From Deltaproteobacteria bacterium UBA6601 (GTDB lineage: Bacteria > Myxococcota_A > UBA796 > UBA9615): a stretch of 41,549 nucleotides of DNA. The position numbers and the translations under genes are program-made. Every line of letters begins with the position of its first letter. Position 1 is the stretch's first letter. The stretch spans positions 39,823 to 81,371 of the forward strand of contig DJIF01000059.1 of the NCBI GenBank assembly GCA_002433485.1, written 5' to 3'. Positions 32,606 through 41,477 of this stretch are shown piece by piece. A model generated the notes under the pieces. The model ran no database searches. It was not told the origin of the DNA and worked only from the letters and a program-made list of their open reading frames with translations.

Positions 32606-33163
32606 TCAGGCTTCTCTGGGCGTAAGCTGAGAGGCCAACAGCGCTTCAAGAGCGGCAAGATGACCCAGCTCATTGGCCTGCCCTGGCTCTAGTTGGCCGC
32701 CCACCAGCATGCCGAGAATCAAGCTCCAGGCCTCTGGTCCCAAAGGCCGCACCTGCTCCTCGAAAGCCAGCCGATAGGACTGAGCGGCCTGCTCAACCAG
32801 GTGCTCAGCTGCCGTATCTGAACGATGCCTTCGGAAGTCAAACATCAGACTCAGGACCCGCTGAAGATAAGCCTGATTGGCGCATATCCAGGCGAAAATC
32901 AGCTGCAGTCTCAGGCGAGTGTCAGCGTCCTCTGGAATCGCTGATATGGCAGTAAAGATGTCACGCTGTGCGAGGCGCTCAACCATCTGCTCGAAGATGT
33001 CGTCTTTGCTACCGAAGTAATGGTAGAGGGTTCCGGTAGAGACCCCCAGGCTGCCAGCAAGCTTGCGCATTGAGACAGCACGGTAGCCCTGATCAGCAAA
33101 CAAATCGAAAGCACCATCGAGGAGCTCGGCACGTTGCTCCTCGTGGTCAATGATCTTGGGCAT
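32606..33163 (-). CDS. TetR-family transcriptional regulator of alkB
   Basis: A 185-residue repressor-type regulator. The N-terminal helix-turn-helix covers about 10-58: AFDLFADQGYRAVSMRKLAGSLGVSTGTLYHYFGSKDDIF. The C-terminal ligand domain is helical and not assignable. Its ATG overlaps the stop of alkB by one base (TGATG), so it is translated by coupling as the second gene of the pair. Autoregulated control of alkB through the dyad in front of alkB is the natural model. The likely effector is a fatty acyl or hydrocarbon derivative, but that is inference from the neighbour. Confidence 0.93.
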   Translation of the reverse strand: MPKIIDHEEQRAELLDGAFDLFADQGYRAVSMRKLAGSLGVSTGTLYHYFGSKDDIFEQMVERLAQRDIFTAISAIPEDADTRLRLQLIFAWICANQAYLQRVLSLMFDFRRHRSDTAAEHLVEQAAQSYRLAFEEQVRPLGPEAWSLILGMLVGGQLEPGQANELGHLAALEALLASQLTPREA

Positions 33164-34224
33164 CAGGCGGAAGCCGCTCCGGTTCCTACTTCAAGGATGC
33201 CGGGCACTCGCTGGTCCATTACAAAGTGGAACAAAGGTGGAACCAACGACAGCAGGATCATGCCCGGATAGCCGGTCGGCAACTGGGGCGCCTCATCAAA
33301 GTGCCTCAGAGCCGGATAGGGACGCTTTGGGTGGGCATGGTGATCACTGTGTCGGCTCAGCTCAAACAGCAGCAAGCGACCCAGCACACAGTTAGAGTTC
33401 CAGGAGTGGCAGGGGCGTACCCGCTCCCAGCGCCCGGACGGAAGTCGGCGTCGCTCCAGGCCGTAGTGCTCCAGATAGTTGACCGTCTCCAGTAGCAGAA
33501 TCCCCACCAAGGAAGCAGCAACGAAAGCGAGCAGTGCCTTAAGTCCAAGACCGAAGCCGATAACGAGCAGCAGCAGCGCCTGCCCCACCTGCAAGCGCAC
33601 CATTTCATTGGCTCGGCTAAGAGGATTGCGGCCGCGCCGGCTGAGCCGGTCCCACTCCATCTTCCAGGCGCTGCGCCAGCCACCAATCACTGAACGAAAC
33701 CAGAAGCTGAACACCCACTCACCTCGCCTGGCCGTCGCCGGATCGTCAGCAGTAGCTACCCGGGTGTGATGGCCGCGATTGTGCTCAATAAAGAAGTGCG
33801 CATAAAGGGTGCCGCCGAGCAAGAGCTTGGCAAGGAACTGTTCACGGCGACGGGGTCGGTGACCGAGTTCGTGGGCCATGTTGATGCCAACGCCGCCACA
33901 ACAAAGACCCACGGACAGGGTCGCTCCGGCCAGCTCAACAAGGGTGAATTGACCCGAGCTGACCGACAGCAGGAAGAAGGCGGTCAAGCCCAGCTGAATG
34001 GGAACTGCTGCATAGAGCACAGCGTCATAGCGCCAGTCCTCCAACCGTTCGGCCAGCAACTCATCGCTAGCATTGTCCGCGGGGGCTGGGAGGACCAGTT
34101 CCAGAAGCGGAACCAGGCCGAACACAAAGACCGGACCTAACCAGACGTAAGAGCCGCCGAGGACCATCCCCAGCAAGGCCAGTCCGGGAATGACGAAAAC
34201 AAGCAGGTAGTTGTAGGGCTTCAT
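33163..34224 (-). CDS. alkB: alkane 1-monooxygenase (AlkB family)
   Basis: A 353-residue membrane di-iron hydroxylase acting on terminal methyl groups of alkanes with rubredoxin as electron donor. All four AlkB motifs are present: HELGH (118-122), EHNRGHHTRVATADDPA (147-163), the NYLEHYGL signature (249-256), and RHSDHHAHPKRPYPALR (291-307). About six hydrophobic helices surround them. The ATG at 34224 is used (GGAG 8 bases upstream); a GTG one codon earlier is possible. No rubredoxin gene is seen nearby. It is followed by its TetR regulator with one overlapping base. The related xylene or fatty-acid hydroxylases lack the NYLEHYGL pattern in this form, so the call is firm at family level. Confidence 0.94.
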   Translation of the reverse strand: MKPYNYLLVFVIPGLALLGMVLGGSYVWLGPVFVFGLVPLLELVLPAPADNASDELLAERLEDWRYDAVLYAAVPIQLGLTAFFLLSVSSGQFTLVELAGATLSVGLCCGGVGINMAHELGHRPRRREQFLAKLLLGGTLYAHFFIEHNRGHHTRVATADDPATARRGEWVFSFWFRSVIGGWRSAWKMEWDRLSRRGRNPLSRANEMVRLQVGQALLLLVIGFGLGLKALLAFVAASLVGILLLETVNYLEHYGLERRRLPSGRWERVRPCHSWNSNCVLGRLLLFELSRHSDHHAHPKRPYPALRHFDEAPQLPTGYPGMILLSLVPPLFHFVMDQRVPGILEVGTGAASA

Positions 34225-34238
34225 CACGGCTCCGTGTC

Positions 34239-34260
34239 TTATGTCGAACGCTCGTTATAA
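34239..34260. promoter_or_regulatory. 22-bp imperfect dyad, probable TetR operator of alkB
   Basis: TTAT..CGA.C-G.TCG..ATAA: 16 of 22 positions obey two-fold symmetry. It covers the downstream part of the alkB promoter and lies 15 bases ahead of the start codon, where a repressor would block transcription. The TetR gene is in the same operon, so it is the likely binder. Confidence 0.6.
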
Positions 34261-34285
34261 ATACCTAACGCAGTCATATTGTCAA
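34254..34285 (-). promoter_or_regulatory. sigma-70-type promoter of alkB
   Basis: On the minus strand a perfect TTGACA (34285-34280) is followed by an AT-rich TATTTATAAC (34263-34254). The best -10 match, TATAAC, gives a 20-base spacer, which is long; alternatives with 17-18 bases match less well. Overlap with the dyad operator supports its use. Confidence 0.5.
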
Positions 34286-34501
34286 GAAAAAGTCAGCATC
34301 TCGATTGCGTGATGAACCCACTCTGAGTCTCAAATGGGCTCTTGTGCGAGGGAGCTGAGCAACTCCTGGGCCAGCCGAGCGCACTGCTGGAATGACACAC
34401 TGGCCGGTTAAGTCGTTATCATTAGACCCGTCAGGCTCATTACTTACCGTCAAATCAACCGCTTTTAGCCTTACCAGGCTTGGAAGACCCCAAACCAAAC
34501 A

Positions 34502-37264
34502 ATGGCCAAACAACTCGACAGATCTCTGGGTTTCTGGTCGGTAGTCAGCATCTCGGTAGCAGCTGGGATTGCTGGAATCTTTGTGCTGCCTGGGCTGGCT
34601 GCTGCCATTGCCGGTCCATGGGTGGGTCTTTCCTTTGTCCTTGCCGGCATCTTCATCCTGCCCGCGGTCGCCAGCAAAGCCGAGTTGGCCACTGCTATGC
34701 CCGTTGCCGGAGGTACTTACGTCTATGTCGACCGGGCGATGGGCCCCTGGATCGGCACCATCACCGGCATCGGCACCTGGCTCTCCCTTGCCGCCAAGAC
34801 AGCCTTCTCTCTAGCTGGACTGGGCGCATACCTGGTCATTGTCGGAGGAGAGGCTGCCGCACCCCTGGCCAAACCCATCGCGCTGGGGATTCTAGGCTGC
34901 TTGACCGTGGTCAACATCCTTGGTGTCGGCAAGGCCTCCCAGCTCCAGATGGTGATCGTCGCAGCCTGCGTTATCGCTCTGACCGTGTTTGCCATCGTGG
35001 CAGCGGGCAACGCTGACCCCGCCACCTTTGAATTGGCGACTGCCGATACCTTCTCGGGTGTTATCGCTGGAGCCGCCTTTGTGTTCGTCTCCTTCGCCGG
35101 GGTGACCAAGGTCTGCTCCATTGCAGAAGAAGTGCACCATCCCGACCGCAACCTGCCCCGCGGGATGTTCACCGCCCACTTCAGCATCATCTTCATATAT
35201 GCAGTAATCGCGAGTCTGGTCATCGCCAACTCCCCCAGCCCGGTGCTCAACCCGGAGACTGGCGCGCTGCTCAACCCCATGCACACCAGCAAGGCCCCGC
35301 TGGCCCTGGCAGTACAGCAGTTCGCGGGCCGCGCCGGAGTCATTGCGATCTCCATCATCGCGATCCTCGGCCTGGTCTCCATGTCCAATGCTGGCCTGCT
35401 CTCGGCATCGCGCTACCCATTCGCCATGAGCCGAGACTCCCTGCTGCCAGAGTTCCTCCAACGACTCAGCCCCAAATACACAACACCGGTGCCAGCCATC
35501 CTCTTGACCTTTGGCCTGCTGTTCGCCCTGGTTTGGTTCCTGCCGGTGGTCACCCTCGCCAAGCTGGCGAGTGCCTTCAAGATTGTCGTGTTCTGCCTGG
35601 TGAACATCGCTGTAATCGTGCTGCGGGAGAGCCATGCTGGCTGGTATCGCCCCACCTACCGAGCGCCCTTCTATCCCTGGATCCAGATCATCGGCTGCAT
35701 CGGCTACATCATCCTACTCTCCACCCTGAGCTTATTCGCCATCTCTGGAGTCCTGCTAACGATGGTGGCTGGGAGCGTCTGGTACTTCATCTACGCCAAG
35801 ACTCGCGTCCAGCGACGGAGTGCCCTGGCCCACCTCTGGGGCGAGGCTCGCTTGCTACAGGAGACCCGACGTGCCGAGCGAGAAGAGGAGCAGGACTATC
35901 AACCCCCACGGGTAATCACCCCGCTGTTCGGCGAAGAGGTGAACAGCGACCGAATCATGAAGCTGGGCAGCAGCTTCGTGGACGGCGGTTGGCTCGAAGT
36001 GCTGCGCCTCGAAGAGCTACCCGAACAGACCATGCTCGCCGGGATGCTGGAAGAAGACCCAGAGATGCGCCGCCTGGAACAAGCGAGTTCAGCGCTGGGC
36101 GACCGAGAGCACGTGCGGGTTGCCTTCCACGACATCCTCACGCACAACGCCAAGCACGCTGTCCAGGACCACGCCTTCAAGACCCGAGCCGAGTGGATCG
36201 TGATGGGCTGGCCCGAGCAACATGGCCTGGCCAGCCTGGTGCGCAACCCGATGGCCTGGTGGCTCGATCACACGCCCTGCGATCTGGCCCTGCTACGCGA
36301 TCGTGGCGAAGCCGCCTGGCGGCGCATCCTGGTGCTCGCCCGACCCGGGCCCTACGACTCCCTGGTCATGCACGTTGGCCACCGCATCGTGCACGATGAA
36401 GTCGGCAAGCTGACCCTCTTGATGCCCCTTAAGCTCAACCACAGCGAGCAGGACCGCAGCGACATGGAAGCCTACAATCGCCAACTTGAGGACCTCTGCG
36501 ACTCAGAGACCGAAACCAGGGTTGTCGTCACCGATGACCTGGTAACTTCGGTCGCTGAACTCAGCCATGACTATGACCTCCTGCTGCTGGGAGCACAGGA
36601 TGAACAGCCCCTGAGGACCTTGCTGTTGGGCTCTTACGAGCACCAACTCGCTGATGCCGCGCGCTGCTCCGTGCTGATGGTCAAAGCCCCGCGTCATACT
36701 GTCCATCAACGCTTCGTCCCACCCCTGGACAGCAGCCTCCAGACTGAGAACCTACAGCCGGTGCTGGCGACCGCAGCGGTCGGGCTGCGGCTTGATGTTC
36801 AGCGCAAAGACGAACTACTCCACCTGATGGCAGGCCGCCTGGCCCACGTTGCCGGCACCGAGCAGCCCGCTGAGCTGGCCCTCAAGCTCCGCGAGCGCGA
36901 GCGGCAACAGAGCACTCAATTGCCAGGAGGGGTTGCGCTCATCGGAATCGCCAAAGGCGGCGTGCCGACCACCACGCTAGGGGTCTTCACCCTCGCCAAA
37001 CCGCTCCAGTGGGGCGGCTCCAGCAGGGAGCCCGTTGATGTGGTGCTGGTGGTTCTGTCCCCACCTGGCGAGCGACAGGCTCAACTCTGGCTGCTGGGGC
37101 GCCTTGCCCGCCTGATCCATCAACCGAGCTTCCTCCAAGACCTGCGCGATGCGGGAACCGAGACACTGCTGTTGGCAAGCCTACGCCAGGCAGATGAGCA
37201 TCTGGACGACTACTTGGGGGATGCCGAAGAAGCCGGCCCCGGCCAAGGCCCCCCCTCAGCCTGA
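34502..37264 (+). CDS. APC-type amino acid permease fused to two USP domains and a degenerate PTS EIIA-like domain
   Basis: A 920-residue protein. Residues about 1-445 form an APC-superfamily permease with about 12 membrane helices: SISVAAGIAGIFVLPGLAAAI, PVAGGTYVYVDRAMGPWIGT, then FAGVTKVCSIAEEVHHPDRNLPRG. The cytosolic C-terminal half has two universal-stress-protein-like domains (about 478-590 and 600-725; the second ends LLLGSYEHQLADAARCSVLMVK). It ends with a PTS EIIA type-2-like domain (about 750-905): LRERERQQSTQLPGGVALI, then VDVVLVVLSPPGERQAQLWLLGRLARLI. The active His of true EIIA (in GIAIPHA) is replaced: here GVALIGIA. So this domain cannot accept phosphate in the usual way and is probably regulatory. 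Gene starts after a 277-base divergent gap; only a weak -10-like TATCAT (34417-34422) is visible. Confidence 0.9.
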   Translation: MAKQLDRSLGFWSVVSISVAAGIAGIFVLPGLAAAIAGPWVGLSFVLAGIFILPAVASKAELATAMPVAGGTYVYVDRAMGPWIGTITGIGTWLSLAAKTAFSLAGLGAYLVIVGGEAAAPLAKPIALGILGCLTVVNILGVGKASQLQMVIVAACVIALTVFAIVAAGNADPATFELATADTFSGVIAGAAFVFVSFAGVTKVCSIAEEVHHPDRNLPRGMFTAHFSIIFIYAVIASLVIANSPSPVLNPETGALLNPMHTSKAPLALAVQQFAGRAGVIAISIIAILGLVSMSNAGLLSASRYPFAMSRDSLLPEFLQRLSPKYTTPVPAILLTFGLLFALVWFLPVVTLAKLASAFKIVVFCLVNIAVIVLRESHAGWYRPTYRAPFYPWIQIIGCIGYIILLSTLSLFAISGVLLTMVAGSVWYFIYAKTRVQRRSALAHLWGEARLLQETRRAEREEEQDYQPPRVITPLFGEEVNSDRIMKLGSSFVDGGWLEVLRLEELPEQTMLAGMLEEDPEMRRLEQASSALGDREHVRVAFHDILTHNAKHAVQDHAFKTRAEWIVMGWPEQHGLASLVRNPMAWWLDHTPCDLALLRDRGEAAWRRILVLARPGPYDSLVMHVGHRIVHDEVGKLTLLMPLKLNHSEQDRSDMEAYNRQLEDLCDSETETRVVVTDDLVTSVAELSHDYDLLLLGAQDEQPLRTLLLGSYEHQLADAARCSVLMVKAPRHTVHQRFVPPLDSSLQTENLQPVLATAAVGLRLDVQRKDELLHLMAGRLAHVAGTEQPAELALKLRERERQQSTQLPGGVALIGIAKGGVPTTTLGVFTLAKPLQWGGSSREPVDVVLVVLSPPGERQAQLWLLGRLARLIHQPSFLQDLRDAGTETLLLASLRQADEHLDDYLGDAEEAGPGQGPPSA

Positions 37265-37389
37265 AACCCGGCATGTCGGACCGGCGGCAGCCTCGACGCG
37301 GAAGGTCACATCCCGGGCTATGATGTGAGCAGCGCTGTCCTCAGGAAACTGCCCAACAGGGCTCATGACCTCAAGCACGGAGCCCAAAG

Positions 37390-40300
37390 GTGAGAGTTCT
37401 CGTCCTCCTCCACGGAATGCCCCCACTTGCCAAACACATCGTGGTCGGCACCGGCCTGCGTGCCTTCGCCAACGGTGAAGGCTTGCGACTCCGCGGCCAC
37501 GAAGTCTTCTACTGCACCCGGCGAGAGGACCTGCTGCAAGCCGGCGCGGCGCCGAACAAGCGAACGATCCAGACCGTTATTGAGGTGAAGGGCGAAAATC
37601 ACCCGCCGGGAGACCTCAAGCGCATCAGCGCACCCACTGACTCTGCTCTGGTCTCCGCAGCAGAGAGTTCAGCTACATCGGCCTTGAGGGGCCGTGCAGC
37701 CAAGCCCAAGGGGCAGTCCGTCACCTCTGGAGGACTGGCCAGTACCGGTGGCGCAGCCGGAGCCCCAGGGAACCCCTTTGCCTTCACCGACACCCACGAA
37801 CTCCACACCATCGTGCGCCATGTGGATCCGGATGTGGTCCTCGTAGAAGCCCCCGAAGAGGCGCGACGATTACCGCAGGGTTCCTTCCGGGTCATCCTCG
37901 ACCTATTTGCTCCGCGGATCCTTGAGCAACAGTTCCAACAAGGCGGCGAAGAACGCGACACAGTTCGGGTTCTCGACGCTCTTCAACGCGCCGACGGGGT
38001 GCTGTTCAGCAACCACAGGCAGCGCTACTACCACCTACCACTGCTCGCCCTCGCCGGAATCGACTGCACCGACCAGATCGGCTCGGTTGTGCCGATCTCG
38101 GGCCCAGCCGAGCTGCCCAGCTTTGCCAAACCCAAGACACCGATCTTCGTTGCCGGTGGGGTGTTCTGGCCCTGGGCAGATCTTGGCCCTGGCCTGGCGG
38201 CCCTGCACGCCTGCTTAAAGAAAGAAGGACTGGGCACAATCCACCTATATGGGGGCGAGTACGGGATCCGCTCAGACACCGAAAACTACAGCGATCCAAG
38301 AACTGCCTTACCGAAGAAGAGCAAGCATCTGAAGTTCAAAGGCATGGTGCCCATCGACAAGCTGTGGAAGGACTACAGTCGTGGCTCGGTAGCCTTTGAC
38401 TTGATGAAACCCAACCCGGAGCGAGAACTCAACCTCAGCTTCCGGCAGATCGACTATCTGCGCTGTGGCCTACCAATCATCACCGCACCCACTCAGGTGA
38501 TCGCAGACAAGCTGCTTGAGTACGGAGCAGGCTGGTGCCTGGAGCCCGGCGACGACAAGGCGCTGAACAAGCTGGTCAAGAAGCTCCTTGCTGAACCTGA
38601 GCGGATCGAGCGGGCGGCCAGCGCTGCTCAGCGACTGGCTGCAGAGCAATTCACCTGGGAGATCGCCACCGAATCCCTGGACCAGCTGACCCGCACCGTG
38701 AGCAAGCGCGAACACCGCGAGACCGTTGTCAATCGCCTATCGCGTACTCAAGCCGATCTATGGCAGGAGCACGAGGAAAACAAACGCCTGCGCGAGACCG
38801 TGCTCCATCTCCAGGATGACCAGGAAAAGAAGTCCGCCGAACTTCGCAAGCTCAACGACCGGCTGGGCTTGCTGTTGGGCTCAGTGGACCGGCTGAGCGG
38901 CTCCCTGACCGCCGTAAGCCGCTTCAAAAACGATGCCCTTTTGTTCCTCCACGAACAAGAAGATGCGGCCCTCCGTGAAGCGGCCGAGCTGGCTACTGAG
39001 GTTGAACGCCTGGAGCTGGACATCAAGAAGAAGGACGCCGCCATCAAGGCTGGCAAGCGCGAACTGGGCAAGGCGGCGCGAGCCCTGGCCAAGCAGGAAG
39101 AGCTGATCGCGGTTGAGCTCGAGAAAAAGGACAAGGAGGCCGATAGCGCGGCAAAGGAAGCACGCGCTGAATTGGACAGCCTGGAGCAACAGCTGAGCCG
39201 ACAGGCAGAACAACACCGCACAGCCCTGGCCAAAAAGGACCGCGAGCTAAGCGGGCTACGTCGTGACCTCAAAGCGGAGCAGGACGCCACGACCAAAGCG
39301 CTGGCGGCGCAGGAACAAAGGCTTGAAAGCGAGATCGCCAAAAAAGAAACAGACCTCGCCGCCGCAGCCAAGGCCAGCAAGACCGAGAGCAAGAAGGCTG
39401 AAGCCGCTCGAGCTCGCCAGCAGGTGCGGTTCGGCGAAGAGGTAGACAAAAAGGACCGAGAGATCGCCGCCCTGGGCTTGGAGTTACAGAAGACCCAGGC
39501 GGCAGGCGCCCGCGCTCTAACCCGCCTGGAAGAACAGCACAACGCTGCTCTGGAGAAAAAGGAGGACGAGGTCAATCGCCTTGGCGAAGAGCGAACCCTG
39601 CTGCAGAAGCGGCTGGACCTGGCCCTCGAGAACAATCAAACACAGAACGACACCCTGGCCGCCGCCAGAGTAGCCATTAGCGACCTGGAAGGACGCATCA
39701 GCCTGGCTGAGAATCAGATGGAGACCAGCCGCCTGGAAGTCGAGCGACTCAAAGACCGCCTCGATCAGGCCCGGTTCGAGCACCGCAAGATGCTCGGTGA
39801 ACTCGACAAGAAAGAACGTGAAGTCAGTAAGGCTCAAAATACGCGCGACAGCACCAAAGCCAAGCTCGAAGCGGCGGCCAAGAAGCTCGAAGAGCGTCTG
39901 TCAAAAGCTGAGTTTATCGAGCGCAACCTCCTGGAAGAGGCGGCCAAAAAGGACATTGAAGTGAAGGAGGCCCAGGTCGAGCGGGACACCATGAAGGCCG
40001 GACTCGAAGCCAGCATTTCGAGCCTTGAGGAGCGCCTTGCGAGGGCAGAATTCGAGTACCGGACCCTGGTGGAAGAGGCTGCCAAGAAAGACGGCGAGAT
40101 TCAGGAACTGACCACGCTCAATGACAACATAAAGACCCGCCTCACCAACGACTTCAAGCGTCTGGAAGCAGAGAAAGAGCGAGTGACTGTAAAGGCTGGC
40201 TCGCTGGAGGGTCGGCTGGAAGAGACCCGCTTTCAGGTTCAAGTATTGCAGTCGGAAATCGAGAAGAAGAACGACGAGATCGCTGACGCGCAGGCCCGCC

Positions 40301-40413
40301 GGGACGCTCTGGCCGAGGCTCTACAGGAAGAGCGAGCGCAACATGCGCGGGGTGGAGTCCTGCTGCGACGCCGACTCAAGGGAGAATTCCTGGGACGCTC
40401 AAAGGGCGACTGA
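37390..40413 (+). CDS. glycosyltransferase with a very long C-terminal coiled coil
   Basis: A 1007-residue protein. Residues 1-440 look like a GT-B glycosyltransferase: an N-terminal RVLVLLHGMPPL strand, then FVAGGVFWPWADLGPGL near 254, YGGEYG, KFKGMVPIDKLW, and FRQIDYLRCGLPIITAPTQV near 353-372, which fits the donor-binding half. An Ala/Gly/Ser-rich insert sits at about 80-130. Residues about 445-985 are an almost unbroken coiled coil rich in Glu, Lys, Ala and Arg with recurring KKD/KKE turns, ending in four 46-residue-type repeats. The end is basic (LLRRRLKGEF). No membrane segment. The GTG start has GGAG 8 bases upstream. The coil may position the enzyme at a large assembly. The acceptor is unknown. 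Confidence 0.86.
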   Translation: MRVLVLLHGMPPLAKHIVVGTGLRAFANGEGLRLRGHEVFYCTRREDLLQAGAAPNKRTIQTVIEVKGENHPPGDLKRISAPTDSALVSAAESSATSALRGRAAKPKGQSVTSGGLASTGGAAGAPGNPFAFTDTHELHTIVRHVDPDVVLVEAPEEARRLPQGSFRVILDLFAPRILEQQFQQGGEERDTVRVLDALQRADGVLFSNHRQRYYHLPLLALAGIDCTDQIGSVVPISGPAELPSFAKPKTPIFVAGGVFWPWADLGPGLAALHACLKKEGLGTIHLYGGEYGIRSDTENYSDPRTALPKKSKHLKFKGMVPIDKLWKDYSRGSVAFDLMKPNPERELNLSFRQIDYLRCGLPIITAPTQVIADKLLEYGAGWCLEPGDDKALNKLVKKLLAEPERIERAASAAQRLAAEQFTWEIATESLDQLTRTVSKREHRETVVNRLSRTQADLWQEHEENKRLRETVLHLQDDQEKKSAELRKLNDRLGLLLGSVDRLSGSLTAVSRFKNDALLFLHEQEDAALREAAELATEVERLELDIKKKDAAIKAGKRELGKAARALAKQEELIAVELEKKDKEADSAAKEARAELDSLEQQLSRQAEQHRTALAKKDRELSGLRRDLKAEQDATTKALAAQEQRLESEIAKKETDLAAAAKASKTESKKAEAARARQQVRFGEEVDKKDREIAALGLELQKTQAAGARALTRLEEQHNAALEKKEDEVNRLGEERTLLQKRLDLALENNQTQNDTLAAARVAISDLEGRISLAENQMETSRLEVERLKDRLDQARFEHRKMLGELDKKEREVSKAQNTRDSTKAKLEAAAKKLEERLSKAEFIERNLLEEAAKKDIEVKEAQVERDTMKAGLEASISSLEERLARAEFEYRTLVEEAAKKDGEIQELTTLNDNIKTRLTNDFKRLEAEKERVTVKAGSLEGRLEETRFQVQVLQSEIEKKNDEIADAQARRDALAEALQEERAQHARGGVLLRRRLKGEFLGRSKGD
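39757..40332 (+). repeat. four 46-residue repeats in the coiled coil
   Basis: Within the coiled coil, residues 790-835, 836-881, 882-941 and 942-981 line up, each starting RL....F and containing a KK(D/E/N).E turn about 18 residues in. The first two are 46 residues, the third is 60 (46 plus 14, i.e. two extra heptads), and the fourth is partial. A 46-residue unit equals five heptads plus one hendecad, so the helix phase is kept. Similarity is at protein level. The DNA copies have diverged. Confidence 0.75.
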
Positions 40414-40481
40414 GGGCTAGCGGCCCGATCGGGCATCGCTCCACGCGGGGTTCAGCGGGTCCATACCGCAGGCAAACTCGC

Positions 40482-41477
40482 TCATGGCGTCAAGCAGGCC
40501 GGAGCCTTATCCACCAGGAAGCTCTGCATGGTCTCGAAGTAGGGGCCGAGACCCGCTTCAGGGACGCCTACATTGCTGATTCCGTGCCTGGCATCGGGCA
40601 CAATCCACAACTGTTTCTCCCCGGTGACCGCGTCATAGATGGCCTCCATGTCACTAATCGGGAACTTGTTATCCAGTTCGCCCATCATGATCAGCGTAGC
40701 CCCAGCGTAACCCTCCAGCTTCGAGACGTTGTCGAAGTGATTCTGTGAGAAGAAGGACTCTGGAAATGAAGTCGCTGAGTTGGACCCACTGACCCGCGAC
40801 ATAGAGGTAAAAGGCGCCTCCAACATCAGGGCACAGGGACTCTCGCTAAGCGCCATCTCTACGGCAGGCACCCCACCTAGGGAATTGGCATAAACAATGA
40901 TCTTGCCGGAGTCGGGCACCAAGGTGTTAGCGTGACCGCGCATCTGGCGAGCGTCTGACAGAAACTGCTCCGGGCTCGGAGCGGTCTCCGGCTGGCTCTT
41001 CCCGTAGCCCCGGTAGTCCCAGACCAGAACGTTGTAGCCAGCTTCATGGAGAAAGCGTACTCGGGGCTGGTAGTGCTCAATGCCGGCGTAGTTGCCGTGA
41101 TTATAGATGACGGTGGTCTGCGCCAGCGCCGAATCCTCTCCATGGCTCGGCACAAAGTAATAGTCGAGCTGCGCTTCACCATCGTCCGAGCTCAAGCGGC
41201 CAGACTCCACCGTTGTGCTGACCGGTCGCACCGCGACAACAACCTCGTCCAGGGTGCCCTCAAGCCAGGGATAATCGCGAGTCCAGTCATAGTCCTCAGC
41301 GCAGGGAACGCAGATCTGATCAAAAGGCGTGTCAGCCTTCTCCTCGCAGGTCTCCGCCCCGACGGTCGTACAATGCACAGGATTATGGACGAAGCCGTCC
41401 AGATCGAGACAACCACTCGATGCGGACAGCGCCAGCAAGGCGAGCAGAGGGCGGAGTGTCGCGGGCAGCTTGTTCAT
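40482..41477 (-). CDS. lipoprotein alpha/beta hydrolase
   Basis: A 331-residue lipoprotein hydrolase. Signal with lipobox ASSGC, so lipidated Cys23. A Cys-containing N-segment follows, with four Cys between about 36 and 59, possibly disulfide-bonded. The alpha/beta-hydrolase fold has NHGNYAGIEHYQPR (about 126-139), VWDYRGYGKS (about 152-161), nucleophile Ser199 in YANSLGG, Asp269 in MGELDNKFP and His298 in DARHGIS. It resembles Bem46/ABHD13-type hydrolases of unknown substrate. It would act in the periplasm or on the surface. Its ATG overlaps by four bases the stop of the partial gene at the right edge, so both belong to one minus-strand operon. It converges with the coiled-coil glycosyltransferase. 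Confidence 0.9.
   Translation of the reverse strand: MNKLPATLRPLLALLALSASSGCLDLDGFVHNPVHCTTVGAETCEEKADTPFDQICVPCAEDYDWTRDYPWLEGTLDEVVVAVRPVSTTVESGRLSSDDGEAQLDYYFVPSHGEDSALAQTTVIYNHGNYAGIEHYQPRVRFLHEAGYNVLVWDYRGYGKSQPETAPSPEQFLSDARQMRGHANTLVPDSGKIIVYANSLGGVPAVEMALSESPCALMLEAPFTSMSRVSGSNSATSFPESFFSQNHFDNVSKLEGYAGATLIMMGELDNKFPISDMEAIYDAVTGEKQLWIVPDARHGISNVGVPEAGLGPYFETMQSFLVDKAPACLTP

Noticed and set aside
37319..37324. TATGAT considered as the -10 of the coiled-coil glycosyltransferase
   Set aside because: No acceptable -35 lies 16-18 bases upstream.
38748..39635. 295-codon minus-strand frame opposite the coiled coil
   Set aside because: Ser/Arg/Leu-rich product is the expected complement of Glu/Lys/Ala coiled-coil codons.
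40423..40434. Palindrome GCCCGATCGGGC between the coiled-coil gene and the hydrolase, considered as a bidirectional terminator
   Set aside because: It has no loop bases and no T-run on either strand, so it cannot be supported as an intrinsic terminator.
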